Positions 1 through 8,339 of a DNA stretch of 41,590 bases are shown one piece after another (within the stretch, counting starts at the first letter, position 1; every line of letters begins with the position of its first letter). Where the stretch lies: assembly GCA_019323015.1 (NCBI GenBank), contig JAHWHY010000014.1, forward strand, positions 1-41,590. Direction: 5' to 3'. The notes beneath the pieces were generated by a model that did not search any database, was not told where the DNA came from, and worked only from the letters and a program-made list of their open reading frames with translations. The position numbers were made by a program, and so were the translations under genes. The stretch is from Candidatus Woesearchaeota archaeon. Its GTDB lineage: Archaea > Nanobdellota > Nanobdellia > Woesearchaeales > ARS49.

Positions 1-528
1 TTCTTGCTCAGTCCCCTCAATAAGGTCTCCATCTCTTATGATAATATCGCCGGATTCTAGCTCATTGAGCATCTCTGTTGCTATCTTTAGCTCTGATATC
101 TTTCTTGCTGATTCTGCTATCTTTCCTGGCTCTGCTTTGTGCCCGTTCTCGCTTAGCTTTCCTTCAAATGCGTCAAATTCCTTGTCTATTCGTAGATGTG
201 TGTTGAATGCTTCTGTGTCATAGATTATCTTGCCATCCTTGTTCTTGGCAGTCACTAATAAATAAAATTCTGTCTTGTTTTGCTTTACTCTTTGATTGTT
301 CTCAAAGATTACATAATATATTCTTATCAATTGCAAAGAAAAATTAGCTCCTCCTATTATTTCTGCATTTCCGCCGTCTATGAACCCGACTTTCTTGCTT
401 TTCTTGTCTGCTATGCTGTAGAATTGATTTTTATCAAGCTTTACAGCAGTCGTAGAATCTAATAATATGCATGTCCCGTGATCATTCAGTTTCCCGTTTA
501 GATGCTCTATTATTTTGCTGAATACCAT
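1..528 (-). CDS. NurA-like nuclease, N-terminal part (runs off window)
   Basis: Open frame of 176 codons read from the ATG at 528 down to the window edge with no stop, so the C-terminal part lies outside. Two acidic motifs fit the NurA 5'-3' nuclease fold: GFIDGGNAEI near residue 57 (metal-binding Asp after a beta strand) and IIIRDGDL near residue 165, like the family's second VLxDGxL strand. A charged helical insert (residues about 120-160) lies between them. In archaea NurA works with the HerA helicase in DNA end resection; the partner would be outside this window. The family is recognised by motif only and the rest of the protein cannot be seen, so a more distant NurA-like domain protein is possible. 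Confidence 0.6.
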   Translation of the reverse strand, partial: MVFSKIIEHLNGKLNDHGTCILLDSTTAVKLDKNQFYSIADKKSKKVGFIDGGNAEIIGGANFSLQLIRIYYVIFENNQRVKQNKTEFYLLVTAKNKDGKIIYDTEAFNTHLRIDKEFDAFEGKLSENGHKAEPGKIAESARKISELKIATEMLNELESGDIIIRDGDLIEGTEQE

Positions 529-572
529 CTATCTTGTTTTTTCATCTAAAGTATTTAAATTATTCGAAAGAA

Positions 573-1325
573 TTATTTTATTTTATATCCTGCAATGTTC
601 AAGTCGTCTTTTTGATAGCAGGTCTTGAACAATTCGCTGTTCTCAATCACATATATAAATCCTTTGCAAGTGCGGTATTCTGCTTTTTCACCATGCTCAA
701 TTATCTGAAGGACACTGTTTTTTCTTATTACCTCTGATGATTCTTTCAGTTGATGGTATAATAACATCAGCCTGTCCCTTTGTGCTTTCTTGAAAGTTCC
801 GTTTTTCATAAGCGTATTGCACGCTCTTCTTGAAAATGCAATAAATCCATGATACGTAATATCAATTTCCCTGTCATTCATATGGAATGTTGCAATCAAT
901 TTGTCAGTAAGTTTAAGTGTGATTTTACCTACTATTAATGGATCTCTTGGATGTATATAGTTTGAGCAGTCGAACATTCTTCCTTTTAATCTTTTGAATC
1001 TGCTTTCAGGAAATGTTTTTTCATAATCATCAAAATAATGTCTTGATAGGATATATCCAATATTTATACTCGGGTGTTTTGAGTCAATATTTTCATCAGT
1101 GTATTCATAATAATATGGGCCGTGTTTTTGCTCTAATTCCTTTACTAGATTGTATTTGATTTTTTGTTTTATGACTGGCTTGCCCTTTTTTTCTTGGACA
1201 TGCGCTATCCGCCAGGCTATGTCTTTTATTTTTTGGCGATTTATGAACACTCCTGATTTAAGCACTTTAACTATCTTTCTAAGTTTATTATCTTCATTTA
1301 ATTCTTTAATTAGCTCTTCAATCAT
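573..1325 (-). CDS. Hypothetical protein, 250 aa
   Basis: Complete ORF with ATG start. I do not recognise the family. It is soluble, basic and of mixed helix/strand character, with no signal peptide or membrane segment. The N-terminal 50 residues look helical and basic. The middle is rich in Tyr/His/Asp (HGPYYYEYTDEN near residue 68, SRHYFDDYEKTFPESRFKRL near 94). The C-terminal third, with CKGFIYVIENSELF, looks like a small beta-rich end. It lies on the same strand as the NurA-like gene, 44 bp upstream of it, so the two may be co-transcribed. No function is proposed. Confidence 0.6.
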   Translation of the reverse strand: MIEELIKELNEDNKLRKIVKVLKSGVFINRQKIKDIAWRIAHVQEKKGKPVIKQKIKYNLVKELEQKHGPYYYEYTDENIDSKHPSINIGYILSRHYFDDYEKTFPESRFKRLKGRMFDCSNYIHPRDPLIVGKITLKLTDKLIATFHMNDREIDITYHGFIAFSRRACNTLMKNGTFKKAQRDRLMLLYHQLKESSEVIRKNSVLQIIEHGEKAEYRTCKGFIYVIENSELFKTCYQKDDLNIAGYKIK

Positions 1326-1412
1326 ACAATATGCTGATTCCTGAGAATTTATAAAGTTTAGTCTATACTTCTTATATGATCCAACAATAATCAGAACATT
1401 TTGTGCAGAGAT

Positions 1413-1895
1413 TTAGTTTCTTGAAGGATCTGGGATTATGTTCCATGCTGATTTTGATTTGCTTGCTGTAGTGATTATTTCATCGATTGAAGTGCTTTCA
1501 AAGAAAGCATATTCATGCACTTTCATTGTTCTTTTTTCTATCTTGAATAATTGGTTCATGAATGCATTTAGCATGTGATAATTATGCATGTATTCTTTTG
1601 CTTCTTCGTCTGGCAGGGATTCAGGATATTTTGTTCTTGCATCTACTGCTCTGACAGAGCTTTCATATCTCTTTGCTAGATTGATTAGTTTGTCATATAC
1701 AGGATCTTTGCATAGCGGGTTTTCTGCTGAGAATCTTCCCCCTGCTGTCTCATCTTTTATTTGCAGCATGCTTTCTGTTTTGGTTCTGGGACTTTTTGTT
1801 TCTCTGAAATTTTGTTCTATTCTATTCAAGAAATAAGTTCTTTTTCGTTGTCTTTCAAGGTGTGCTTTTCTTGCTTCAGTACCTGCCAAAGTCAT
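1413..1895 (-). CDS. Hypothetical helical protein, 160 aa
   Basis: Complete ORF from ATG at 1895. The first 40 residues are very basic (RKAHLERQRKRTYFLNRI), and the remainder is predominantly helical with no membrane segment. No family is recognised. It is separated by 87 bp from the next gene on the same strand. The basic N-terminus could bind nucleic acid, but that is only inference from composition. Confidence 0.55.
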   Translation of the reverse strand: MTLAGTEARKAHLERQRKRTYFLNRIEQNFRETKSPRTKTESMLQIKDETAGGRFSAENPLCKDPVYDKLINLAKRYESSVRAVDARTKYPESLPDEEAKEYMHNYHMLNAFMNQLFKIEKRTMKVHEYAFFESTSIDEIITTASKSKSAWNIIPDPSRN

Positions 1896-1952
1896 TTTGC
1901 TAGTATTATTGCTGTAATCTTATAAAGATTATTGTTCTGCAATATCCAATTT

Positions 1953-2429
1953 TCATGCCTTTATAAAGAACTGTAGTGCTTGGTTTCCAGTTAAGCTTAT
2001 TGCAGTCACAATAACTCCTGCTATCAATACGCCTATCACTGCTGCTTTGATAAAATCTTTGTAGCTCATTCCTATTATATATGCTGCCAGTGCTCCTGAA
2101 TATACTCCAGAGCCGGGCAATGGCACTGCGATAAATAGTGCTACTCCTAGCTCGCCGTATTTTTCTACGTATTTGTGGATTTTTTTCTGTGTCTTTATTA
2201 TGTAATAATCATAGACTTTTTTGAATGGTTTGATGAAGAAGAACAGATGCACTGTTTTGTCTAATAAAAAGTAAACAATTGGCGCTAAGATTATGTTTGC
2301 CAGCACGCAGATAAAGAAAACAAGAATCCAGTTCATGTCTGTACTCAGCACACCATATGGTATGCTTGCTCTTAATTCCAAGAAAGGCATTAATGTTAGT
2401 CCTATCAGGATAAGGATTTCACTTTGCAC
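1953..2429 (-). CDS. Small multidrug-export family membrane protein (COG2426-like)
   Basis: A 158-aa integral membrane protein with about four hydrophobic segments. It shows the family's pattern: an N-terminal PFLELRASIPYG motif (residues about 15-26), a central cytoplasmic KxxKKIHKYVEKYGELGVALF stretch, and the conserved PLPGSGVYSGALAA loop near residue 103. The family (Pfam Sm_multidrug_ex) is widespread in bacteria and archaea, but its transport substrate is poorly established. The start overlaps the 3' end of the CCA-adding enzyme gene by 25 bp, so the two are probably translated from one mRNA. Confidence 0.75.
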   Translation of the reverse strand: MQSEILILIGLTLMPFLELRASIPYGVLSTDMNWILVFFICVLANIILAPIVYFLLDKTVHLFFFIKPFKKVYDYYIIKTQKKIHKYVEKYGELGVALFIAVPLPGSGVYSGALAAYIIGMSYKDFIKAAVIGVLIAGVIVTAISLTGNQALQFFIKA

Positions 2430-3628
2430 TTTTTCACCTTGTCTTTCAGGTATTTGTCTTTGAATATTTCTTTTTCAAGAAAATCTTTCAAATTTCTATT
2501 TTTATGTTTCACCATTGCCACTATTCTTCCTTTTTTTGTTTTTGTTTTCTTGTGTTTTTTCTTGAATTTCTGAACTTCTTCTTTCATCTCTATCGGAGGT
2601 CCTGGTCTTTCATATTCTGCAGGTAATTTATCTTTTTTCAGTACATAGCCGAATATTGCTTTTTTTTGCTTGTCCCAGCTCCATCCTCCTTCTATTGGCT
2701 CAAAGTCTTTCAATTGTCTTCTTATGTAGTGATATGCTTTCAATAGTTTTGCTCCGACAGGGTCTTCTTTTCCTTTTGGTACATCTACTGATATCATCAA
2801 TAATTTTCCTTTTTTCTTGAAGTAGGCATCATCGAATTTTTTGTATTCAAAGAATTTTTTTGTTGGTTTTTTCAAAAAATCTTTTGCGCTTTGTAGCAAG
2901 CATTCAAAGTTTTTCTTGTTCACAGCTGCTGCTGCGTTTCTGTCTGGCTGCACTGGATCGATTACTATTAGCGGCCCTTCTATCTTGCTTTTGTTGAGGA
3001 CCATTGTTGCTTTTTTCCCTATTTTTCCTGTGGGGTCTATGATTACTTTTGGTTTCCATTTCTTGACAGCTCTTAGCATTGGCAAGAATCCTTTGTAATA
3101 TATCACTAGTATGTCTACTACATGTCCTGAGAATCCGTGTATGTAGCTTTCTGCTCCATACACACCCTGCACTTTCATGAATCTTTTTGCTAATCTGATG
3201 TCTGCTTTGTATTTCTTGCCTTTTGTGTTTACCCATTTGACGTGCCATGGTGAGAAGTCTGTTACATTCTGTGCTTGTTCTGCTTTCTTGATGTCTAGCA
3301 CAGGCACTATCTCGAATTTTATGAGGTTTCTTACCCAGTAATAATCCCTGCTTCCGTGTATTGTCTCTGGCTTGAATGTCTTTAATATTTTGGCCAAAAG
3401 TTTGCTTAGATCTTTGTCTTTGTATTTCATGTCAAACTTTACAAATATGTCTACGTCATAATCGCCTTTTAGCCAGGTGTTTTTTGCATAGCTTCCTCCT
3501 GCTACTGCTTTTGCCTTTATTTTGCTCTTTTTAATCTGGGAATTCAGTTTTTTGAGAAATGTCTCTATCTCATGCACTTGCTCTTTCTCTGGCTTTATTT
3601 CTTCCAGCACTTCTTTTAAAAGCTTCAT
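2405..3628 (-). CDS. cca: CCA-adding enzyme (archaeal class I tRNA nucleotidyltransferase)
   Basis: 407 aa, close to the usual 430-450 aa of archaeal CCA-adding enzymes. The nucleotidyltransferase signature GGSYAKNTWLKGDYDVDIF spans residues about 44-62, with catalytic carboxylates in the DYDVD stretch (Asp58, Asp60) and a third strand EIVPVLD at 106-112. The later parts, with many Lys/aromatic residues, match the central and tail domains. The enzyme adds or repairs the 3'-CCA of tRNAs using CTP and ATP without a template. The Lys-rich C-terminus ends by overlapping the downstream membrane-protein gene by 25 bp. TATA-like stretches at about 3646-3670 precede the ATG at 3628. Confidence 0.93.
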   Translation of the reverse strand: MKLLKEVLEEIKPEKEQVHEIETFLKKLNSQIKKSKIKAKAVAGGSYAKNTWLKGDYDVDIFVKFDMKYKDKDLSKLLAKILKTFKPETIHGSRDYYWVRNLIKFEIVPVLDIKKAEQAQNVTDFSPWHVKWVNTKGKKYKADIRLAKRFMKVQGVYGAESYIHGFSGHVVDILVIYYKGFLPMLRAVKKWKPKVIIDPTGKIGKKATMVLNKSKIEGPLIVIDPVQPDRNAAAAVNKKNFECLLQSAKDFLKKPTKKFFEYKKFDDAYFKKKGKLLMISVDVPKGKEDPVGAKLLKAYHYIRRQLKDFEPIEGGWSWDKQKKAIFGYVLKKDKLPAEYERPGPPIEMKEEVQKFKKKHKKTKTKKGRIVAMVKHKNRNLKDFLEKEIFKDKYLKDKVKKCKVKSLS

Positions 3629-3703
3629 GTCTTGTTTTATTTAGGTATGCTATAAAAATCTTTTTATATGTGAACTTTTGTTTTGTATTAGAAAAAAGCA
3701 AAA

Positions 3704-3711
3704 TTTAAATA
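3704..3711 (+). promoter_or_regulatory. TATA box for the antiporter-nfo operon
   Basis: TTTAAATA about 40 bp before the ATG at 3749. Transcription would start near 3734, leaving a short leader with a G-rich AAGGGG stretch before the start codon. Confidence 0.5.
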
Positions 3712-3748
3712 TACTAGTACTGGATAAATCATTTAAAAAGGGGTTATT

Positions 3749-4936
3749 ATGGATGCATTAGGTATACTTACAGCAATCTCAGTTGTTCTTCTTATTGGTG
3801 TAGTCTTTTCTATTCTTTCAAAGAAGCTGAGGATTCCTGAGATTTTGGTCTTGATTGTTGTGGGTATCATTCTTGGTTTTTTCACTTACAAGGGCGAGCC
3901 TTTGCTTCACTTCCCCACTGTTTTCCTTACTGCTGTGAGCTTGCTGGCTTTGGCTTTGATTATTTTTGACAGTTCTTCAAAATTAAGATTGAAAGAATTA
4001 GATGCTTTGTCTATCAAGGCTCTTAAGTTCGTCGGCATATTCACTTTGCTGAGCGTTACTGTATTCACTATTGCTTCTAAATTGTTATTAGGTATCCCTA
4101 TTGTTCTTGCTTTGTTGTTCTCTACTATTACTTTGGGAACTTCTCCGGATATTGTTCTTTCTTTGTTGCAGGAGACTAAGAATAAGATTTTTGGTTTTCT
4201 TAAGTTAGAGTCTGTCTTTAACACTCCGCTTAATGTCTTGCTTCCTTTCATCATCATTGATTTCACCCAGGGCCAGTCTCAGATTGCAGGTGTTGTTGAA
4301 TTGGTTGTTCCTTTCTTGACTAAGTTTGTTGTGGGTATAGGTGCTGGAATCTTTGTTGGTGTGATTTTGTTCAAGATAATGCAGAAGCAGTACTCTCCCC
4401 TTTATTCTCCTTTGGCTGTCATCATTGCTTCTTTGCTTGCTTATGTCTTGGCAGAGAATTTGCATGGCAATGGTGTTCTTGCTGTCATAACTCTTGGTAT
4501 CTTCTTTGGTAATGTTACTGTCAAGGAAAAGGTTGATGTGTTGTCTGTTGAGTCTGTCTTGACAAAGGCTTTTTTCATTTTTGTCTTTATTTTGCTCGGT
4601 CTTACGATTAAGCTTCCTTTGACTGCTGAGTTTTTCACCAGGTCTATTATCTTGTTTGTCGCTTATATGATTATAAGATATATTGCAGTTATTCTTAGTT
4701 TCAGGAAAGAGAAACTGAAGCCTAAAGAGATTTTATTCCTTACATTGAATGCTCCTAAAGGCATCTCTACTGCCGCTGTTGTATTCTTGTTGGCAATATA
4801 TAACACTCCTGGAACAATTTATTATATTCCTGGCATCAGCATTGTCCTTGATGTCACTCTTGCTTTCATCTTGTATTCTATCATCTTGTCAACTATTGTC
4901 TGTGCTTTGAAGAGCAAGTTTATTGATTCAAAATGA
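3749..4936 (+). CDS. Monovalent cation:proton antiporter (CPA family, Kef/NhaP-like)
   Basis: A 395-aa polytopic membrane protein with about 12 hydrophobic segments and no soluble C-terminal TrkA/RCK domain. Family motifs are visible: TLGTSPDIVLSLL near residue 130, where the Asp fits the ion-binding position of the fourth to fifth transmembrane segments, and LESVFNTPLNVLLP near residue 153, equivalent to the ESxxND region with the second acidic residue replaced by Thr. A third conserved stretch, NAPKGISTAAVVFLLA, occurs near residue 333. It likely exchanges Na+ or K+ for protons across the cell membrane. The ion cannot be decided from sequence. The stop overlaps the start of the endonuclease IV gene as ATGA. 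Confidence 0.85.
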   Translation: MDALGILTAISVVLLIGVVFSILSKKLRIPEILVLIVVGIILGFFTYKGEPLLHFPTVFLTAVSLLALALIIFDSSSKLRLKELDALSIKALKFVGIFTLLSVTVFTIASKLLLGIPIVLALLFSTITLGTSPDIVLSLLQETKNKIFGFLKLESVFNTPLNVLLPFIIIDFTQGQSQIAGVVELVVPFLTKFVVGIGAGIFVGVILFKIMQKQYSPLYSPLAVIIASLLAYVLAENLHGNGVLAVITLGIFFGNVTVKEKVDVLSVESVLTKAFFIFVFILLGLTIKLPLTAEFFTRSIILFVAYMIIRYIAVILSFRKEKLKPKEILFLTLNAPKGISTAAVVFLLAIYNTPGTIYYIPGISIVLDVTLAFILYSIILSTIVCALKSKFIDSK

Positions 4937-5715
4937 AGGTTTGTATTGGTCCTGCAGGTATTGGCTCTCCTGCTGTTGCTGGCTTGAAAGAGATTGCAGA
5001 AGCAGGCATGCACTGTGCAGAGGTTGAATTCACTCATTCTGTTTATATGAAGAGCAACAAGGTTGCTAAAGAAGTAGGAGAAGCAGCTAAGAAGCTAGAG
5101 ATTGATTTAAGTGTCCATTGCCCGTATTATATCAATCTTGTTTCTGCTGACAAGTCAAAAATAGCAGCAAGCAAGAAAAGGATTCTTACTAGTGCAGAGC
5201 GCGGGCATCATCTTGGTGCTAAATATATCATCTTTCATGCAGGTTATTATGGTAAGCTTTCTAAAGAAGATGCATATCAGGGAATCAGGGAAGCGATAAT
5301 TGACATGCAGAAAGCCATCAAGAAAAACAAGTGGAAAGTGATGCTTGCTCCTGAGGTCATGGGCAAGGATTCTTCATTCGGCACGATTGATGAATTATAT
5401 GACTTGCATAAAGATACAAAATGCGCTGTTTGTGTTGATTTTGCTCACTTAAAGGCGCATTATCGTGGCAAGATTGATTGGAAGCATGTCTGTGATACAA
5501 TGAAGAAGTTTAAGTTCAAGCCTTTGACAGCTCACTTGTCTGGTATTGAGTGGGGGCCTAAAGGTGAGAGAAGGCATAAACTGACTCCTGAAAAAGATAT
5601 CAAGGAAGTTCTGATGTGGATGAAGAAATACAAGTTTGATATAAGGATTATTAATGAGAGTCCTGATACTTTTAATGATTCTGTTAAGACCTTGAAAATA
5701 TATAATAAAATGTAG
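4933..5715 (+). CDS. nfo: Endonuclease IV family AP endonuclease
   Basis: 260-aa TIM-barrel protein of the endonuclease IV family. Candidate metal ligands appear in the expected order: SVHCPYYINL (His), IIFHAGYYG (His), LAPEVMGKDSSFG (Glu), CVDFAHLKAH (Asp and His), LTAHLSG (His) and IINESPDT (Glu). The enzyme cleaves DNA 5' to abasic sites in base excision repair. The Glu strand reads APEVMG rather than the usual ETTAG, a variation seen in archaeal forms. The start codon overlaps the antiporter stop as ATGA (4933-4936), so it is translationally coupled to an unrelated transporter. Confidence 0.88.
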   Translation: MKVCIGPAGIGSPAVAGLKEIAEAGMHCAEVEFTHSVYMKSNKVAKEVGEAAKKLEIDLSVHCPYYINLVSADKSKIAASKKRILTSAERGHHLGAKYIIFHAGYYGKLSKEDAYQGIREAIIDMQKAIKKNKWKVMLAPEVMGKDSSFGTIDELYDLHKDTKCAVCVDFAHLKAHYRGKIDWKHVCDTMKKFKFKPLTAHLSGIEWGPKGERRHKLTPEKDIKEVLMWMKKYKFDIRIINESPDTFNDSVKTLKIYNKM

Positions 5716-5719
5716 AATG

Positions 5720-5729
5720 TTTTATATAG
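5720..5729 (+). promoter_or_regulatory. TATA box and ribosome site for the FHA gene
   Basis: TTTTATATAG about 38 bp before the ATG at 5763. A GGTGGGTGT ribosome-binding stretch at 5751-5759 sits directly before the start, giving a leader of about 12 nt. Confidence 0.6.
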
Positions 5730-5762
5730 TTCTGTCTTTTTTGTGTTTTTGGTGGGTGTATA

Positions 5763-6329
5763 ATGAGTAATCCTATACCGTCTTTGGATAGTATAAGCTT
5801 GGAGTTTTATAGGAGGGAGGCGAGGCATTTTGATGCAGATCATTTTGTCTCTAAACACAATGGTGTTGGTTTTTTGGTTACGCATGGGCCTCTTCCGCAG
5901 GATGACGACCCTATGAAGACGCAGGCTGTTCAGTTGCCTTCTGCGTATGAGACGATTTCTGGTGGTACGCTGGAGGAGCGGGCGAAGGAAACATATCCTC
6001 CGGGTTCTGTTGTTTTTGAGATTCCTTTGGAGCAATTGAAGCGCAAGTCTCAGATGAATATTTTGCCTGTTGGGAGGGGTGCTAATCTTCCTATCACTGT
6101 TGCGCATGGAAAGATTTCCAAGTTTCATGGTTATTTTGTGTATAATAGTGCTGGAGAATTCACGTATGTTGATGATAGTTCTACAAATGGCAGCGAGATT
6201 AATGGACAAAAAGTTCCTAATAGCAGGAAAACACCTATTGAGTCAGGAGCGTCCATAACTCTTGCAGGAAGCTTTACTTTTACTTATTATTCTGCAGAGG
6301 ATCTTCATGCAATGCTTAATCTCTTTTGA
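5763..6329 (+). CDS. FHA-domain protein
   Basis: 188 aa. The C-terminal half is an FHA phosphothreonine-binding domain with all key residues: PVGRG (Gly104-Arg105), KISKFHG (Ser119, His122) and SSTNGSEING (Asn142-Gly143), followed by the last strands to the C-terminus. The N-terminal 90 residues are unrecognised and Pro-rich, with no catalytic motif. FHA domains dock proteins onto phosphothreonine. The only Ser/Thr kinase in the window is at 29791-31095, making this a possible distant reader of that kinase (inference). It has its own promoter and lies just before the PIN/RNA polymerase gene run. Confidence 0.85.
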   Translation: MSNPIPSLDSISLEFYRREARHFDADHFVSKHNGVGFLVTHGPLPQDDDPMKTQAVQLPSAYETISGGTLEERAKETYPPGSVVFEIPLEQLKRKSQMNILPVGRGANLPITVAHGKISKFHGYFVYNSAGEFTYVDDSSTNGSEINGQKVPNSRKTPIESGASITLAGSFTFTYYSAEDLHAMLNLF

Positions 6330-6334
6330 ATAAA

Positions 6335-6343
6335 TTTATATAC
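6335..6343 (+). promoter_or_regulatory. TATA box for the PIN-domain gene
   Basis: TTTATATAC centred about 21-27 bp before the two candidate ATGs (6359 and 6365), so the mRNA is leaderless or nearly so. No ribosome-binding site is visible. Confidence 0.65.
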
Positions 6344-6358
6344 TTCTGATTTGTTTGT

Positions 6359-6751
6359 ATGTTTATGAGAAAAGTGGTACTTGATACTGATTTTTTGATT
6401 CATTGTGCTAGTGCTAAGATTGATTATGCTGAAGAACTAAGGCGTATTCTTGATTTCAGCTACAAAACATACATAATCGATAAAACAATTGATGAGCTGG
6501 ATAATATTATTGAAACAAAGAAAGGCAAAACAAAGGCTAATGCTAAGTTAGCCAAGGCAATCCTGAAAGCAAAGAAAATCCCTTTAATTAAGACAAAGAA
6601 AGACAAGATTGTTGATGAGTTGATTCTAAAGAATGCTGCAAAAAACTGCATTGTTGCAACAATGGATGCTGATTTGAAGAGAAAACTAAAGGCAAAAGGC
6701 ATTCCTAGGATTGTGATAAGGCAGAAGAAGTATCTTGTTCTGCTGGACTGA
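6359..6751 (+). CDS. Fcf1/Utp24-like PIN-domain protein
   Basis: 130-aa single PIN domain. Acidic active-site positions are visible: VVLDTDFL (Asp9/Asp11), TIDELDN (Glu46) and ATMDADLK (Asp103/Asp105). The central basic stretch KKGKTKANAKLAKAILKAKK matches archaeal Fcf1-like PIN proteins thought to act in 16S rRNA processing. In archaea this gene usually stands next to rpo7 and spt4, as here, which supports the assignment over a VapC toxin; there is no antitoxin gene beside it. Translation may begin at 6359 or at the second ATG at 6365. Confidence 0.8.
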   Translation: MFMRKVVLDTDFLIHCASAKIDYAEELRRILDFSYKTYIIDKTIDELDNIIETKKGKTKANAKLAKAILKAKKIPLIKTKKDKIVDELILKNAAKNCIVATMDADLKRKLKAKGIPRIVIRQKKYLVLLD

Positions 6752-6855
6752 AACCACAACCTTTAAAAACACCTCTTTATTCTTCGAGTATAGTGAGATA
6801 CAGGGGGTTTCTAAGAATTGCCTTCCTGTGTTGATGTAGGCGAGGATTAAACAAA

Positions 6856-7452
6856 ATGTTTTACAAAATTGAGCTAAAGGATTATATCAGGGTGCCTCCA
6901 AGGTATTTTGATTTGGATGTAAAGGAAGCAGTGCTGAAGTCAGTCAAGCTGAAGTATGATGGATTGACAAATGCAGAGTTTGGCTTTGTCATTGACATTG
7001 TTAATGTTAAGGACATTGGGGAAGGTGTTATCATTCCTGGTGATGGTGCTTCGTATTATGCGACAACCTTTGAGGTTATTGCTTTCAAGCCAGAGCTTCA
7101 GGAAGTTGTGGTTGGAAGGATTAAGGATATTGCAGATTTTGGTGCTTTCCTGACAATGGGGCCTATTGACGGCATGATTCACATCAGCCAGACAATGGAT
7201 GATTTTGTTAGTTTTGCCAAGGATAAGGTATTGACAGGAAGGGACAGCAAGAAAGTCTTGAAAGTTGGTGACCTTTGCAGGGCAAGGGTTATTGCAGTTT
7301 CATTCAAGGATATTACTAATCCAAAGATTGGCCTCACTATGAGGCAGCAGGGTCTTGGTAAGCTGGAGTGGATTGAGGAAGAAGGAAAGGAAACGCCAGC
7401 TAAGGAAGAGAAAAAGGCTACTGCAAAAAAAGCAGCAGGTAAGAAAAAATGA
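6856..7452 (+). CDS. rpo7: DNA-directed RNA polymerase subunit Rpo7 (RpoE', Rpb7 homologue)
   Basis: 198 aa. The N-terminal tip/RNP domain (residues 1-80, starting FYKIELKDYIRVPPRYF) is followed by an S1 domain (VVGRIKDIADFGAFLTMGPIDGMIH near 82-106). The protein pairs with Rpo4 to form the polymerase stalk, which binds nascent RNA and helps initiation. A Lys/Glu/Ala tail (about residues 178-198) extends past the usual end, as on several other proteins in this window. The stop overlaps the spt4 start as ATGA. A candidate promoter (CTTTAAAAA near 6770) lies about 85 bp upstream, implying a leader of about 60 nt. Confidence 0.95.
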   Translation: MFYKIELKDYIRVPPRYFDLDVKEAVLKSVKLKYDGLTNAEFGFVIDIVNVKDIGEGVIIPGDGASYYATTFEVIAFKPELQEVVVGRIKDIADFGAFLTMGPIDGMIHISQTMDDFVSFAKDKVLTGRDSKKVLKVGDLCRARVIAVSFKDITNPKIGLTMRQQGLGKLEWIEEEGKETPAKEEKKATAKKAAGKKK

Positions 7453-7634
7453 AGAAAAAAGCTTGTAAAAATTGTAAGATTTTTGTAGAAGGTGATGAAT
7501 GTCCTGTCTGCAAAGGCACTCAGTTTGTGACTAATTGGAAAGGAAGATTATACATTATTGACGCTAATAAGTCTGAGATTGCAAAAAAGATTGGTGCAAA
7601 AGTTAAAGGAGAATATGCAATAAAAGTGACCTAA
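7449..7634 (+). CDS. spt4: Transcription elongation factor Spt4 (RpoE'')
   Basis: 61 aa, the normal size for archaeal Spt4. A zinc ribbon is formed by CKNC (residues 6-9) and CPVC (residues 18-21), followed by the conserved TNWKGRLYIID strand that contacts Spt5. It works with Spt5 as a processivity factor on RNA polymerase. It starts inside the rpo7 stop (ATGA) and is followed after 1 bp by rps24e, the classic archaeal order. Confidence 0.95.
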   Translation: MKKKACKNCKIFVEGDECPVCKGTQFVTNWKGRLYIIDANKSEIAKKIGAKVKGEYAIKVT

Positions 7635-7635
7635 A

Positions 7636-8121
7636 ATGAAGATAGAAATAAAGAAAAAAAAGGAAAATCCCTTATTGTCAAGGATTGAAGTCTCTGGCAT
7701 TGTTACTTTTGAGGGCGCTACGCCCTCTAATGAGCAGGTAGCGCAGAGCATTGCTTCACAGTTAAAGACAGATGCATCTGTTGTAAAGATGAAGAAGATT
7801 TATACTACAATGGGTTCTCACAAGGCAGAATTCACAGCTTGTGTCTACAAGTCCAAGGAAGAGCTTGACAGGGTTGAGCCAAAGCCTAAGAAGCAGTTAG
7901 AGAAAGAAAAGAAAGCTGCTGAAGATGCTAAAAAGGCTGCTGAAGCTCCTAAGGAAGAGGCTAAGCCTGAAGAAAAAAAGGAAGAAGCAAAGCCTGAAGA
8001 GAAAAAAGAAGCTCCTAAGGAAGAAAAGAAAGAAGAAGCTGCTCCTGAGAAAAAGGAAGAAGCTAAGCTTGAAGAGAAGAAAGAAGCTCATAAGGAAGAG
8101 AAAAAGGAAGGTGCTGAATAA
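7636..8121 (+). CDS. rps24e: Ribosomal protein S24e with long charged tail
   Basis: 161 aa. Residues 1-85 are the S24e fold (SRIEVSGIVTFEGATPSNEQ, then KKIYTTMGSHKAEFTACVY). Archaeal S24e is normally about 100 aa. Here roughly 75 more residues consist of near-repeats of KPEEKKEE and APKEEKKEE, a low-complexity Lys/Glu/Ala/Pro tail. The tail's stop overlaps the next start by 1 bp (TAATG), so it is translated and in frame with the operon. Its function is unknown. Confidence 0.93.
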   Translation: MKIEIKKKKENPLLSRIEVSGIVTFEGATPSNEQVAQSIASQLKTDASVVKMKKIYTTMGSHKAEFTACVYKSKEELDRVEPKPKKQLEKEKKAAEDAKKAAEAPKEEAKPEEKKEEAKPEEKKEAPKEEKKEEAAPEKKEEAKLEEKKEAHKEEKKEGAE

Positions 8122-8339
8122 TGGGAGAAAAAAAGCCGAGAAGAAAAAGAAAGCCAGTCAAGACAGCTGATTTTTTCGAGAAAAAAGGAGATTCTTTAGA
8201 GCGAAAGAGAAAATCCTGTCCAAAGTGCGGCACAGGATTCTTCATGGGAAAACATAAGGGCCGTTCTTACTGCGGAAAATGTGGTTACGCCGAGTTTGAG
8301 TCTGCCAGTAAGAATGAGGAAAAAGAAAAGAAGAAGTGA
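8121..8339 (+). CDS. rps27ae: Ribosomal protein S27ae
   Basis: 72 aa with a basic N-terminus and a C4 zinc ribbon: CPKCGTGFFM (near residue 34) and YCGKCGYAEF (near 51). S27ae is a small-subunit protein usually encoded directly after S24e in archaea. The last residues are again a Lys/Glu tail. The gene ends in a T-rich stretch shared with the end of the convergent COG1340 gene. Confidence 0.95.
   Translation: MGEKKPRRKRKPVKTADFFEKKGDSLERKRKSCPKCGTGFFMGKHKGRSYCGKCGYAEFESASKNEEKEKKK

Noticed and set aside
2904..3248. 114-aa minus ORF inside the cca gene
   Set aside because: Alternate frame of a clearly identified CCA-adding enzyme with all motifs in the long frame.
6359..6751. VapC toxin of a toxin-antitoxin pair
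   Set aside because: No antitoxin gene adjacent, and the basic insert and position beside rpo7/spt4 fit the Fcf1-like rRNA-processing protein better.
6780..6855. Possible small RNA or tRNA before rpo7
   Set aside because: Could not be folded into a tRNA cloverleaf or C/D-box pattern; treated as an mRNA leader.
7897..8170. Lys/Arg- or Phe/Leu-rich ORFs overlapping the S24e tail
   Set aside because: Out-of-frame readings of the repetitive S24e tail, which is itself fixed in frame by its neighbours.
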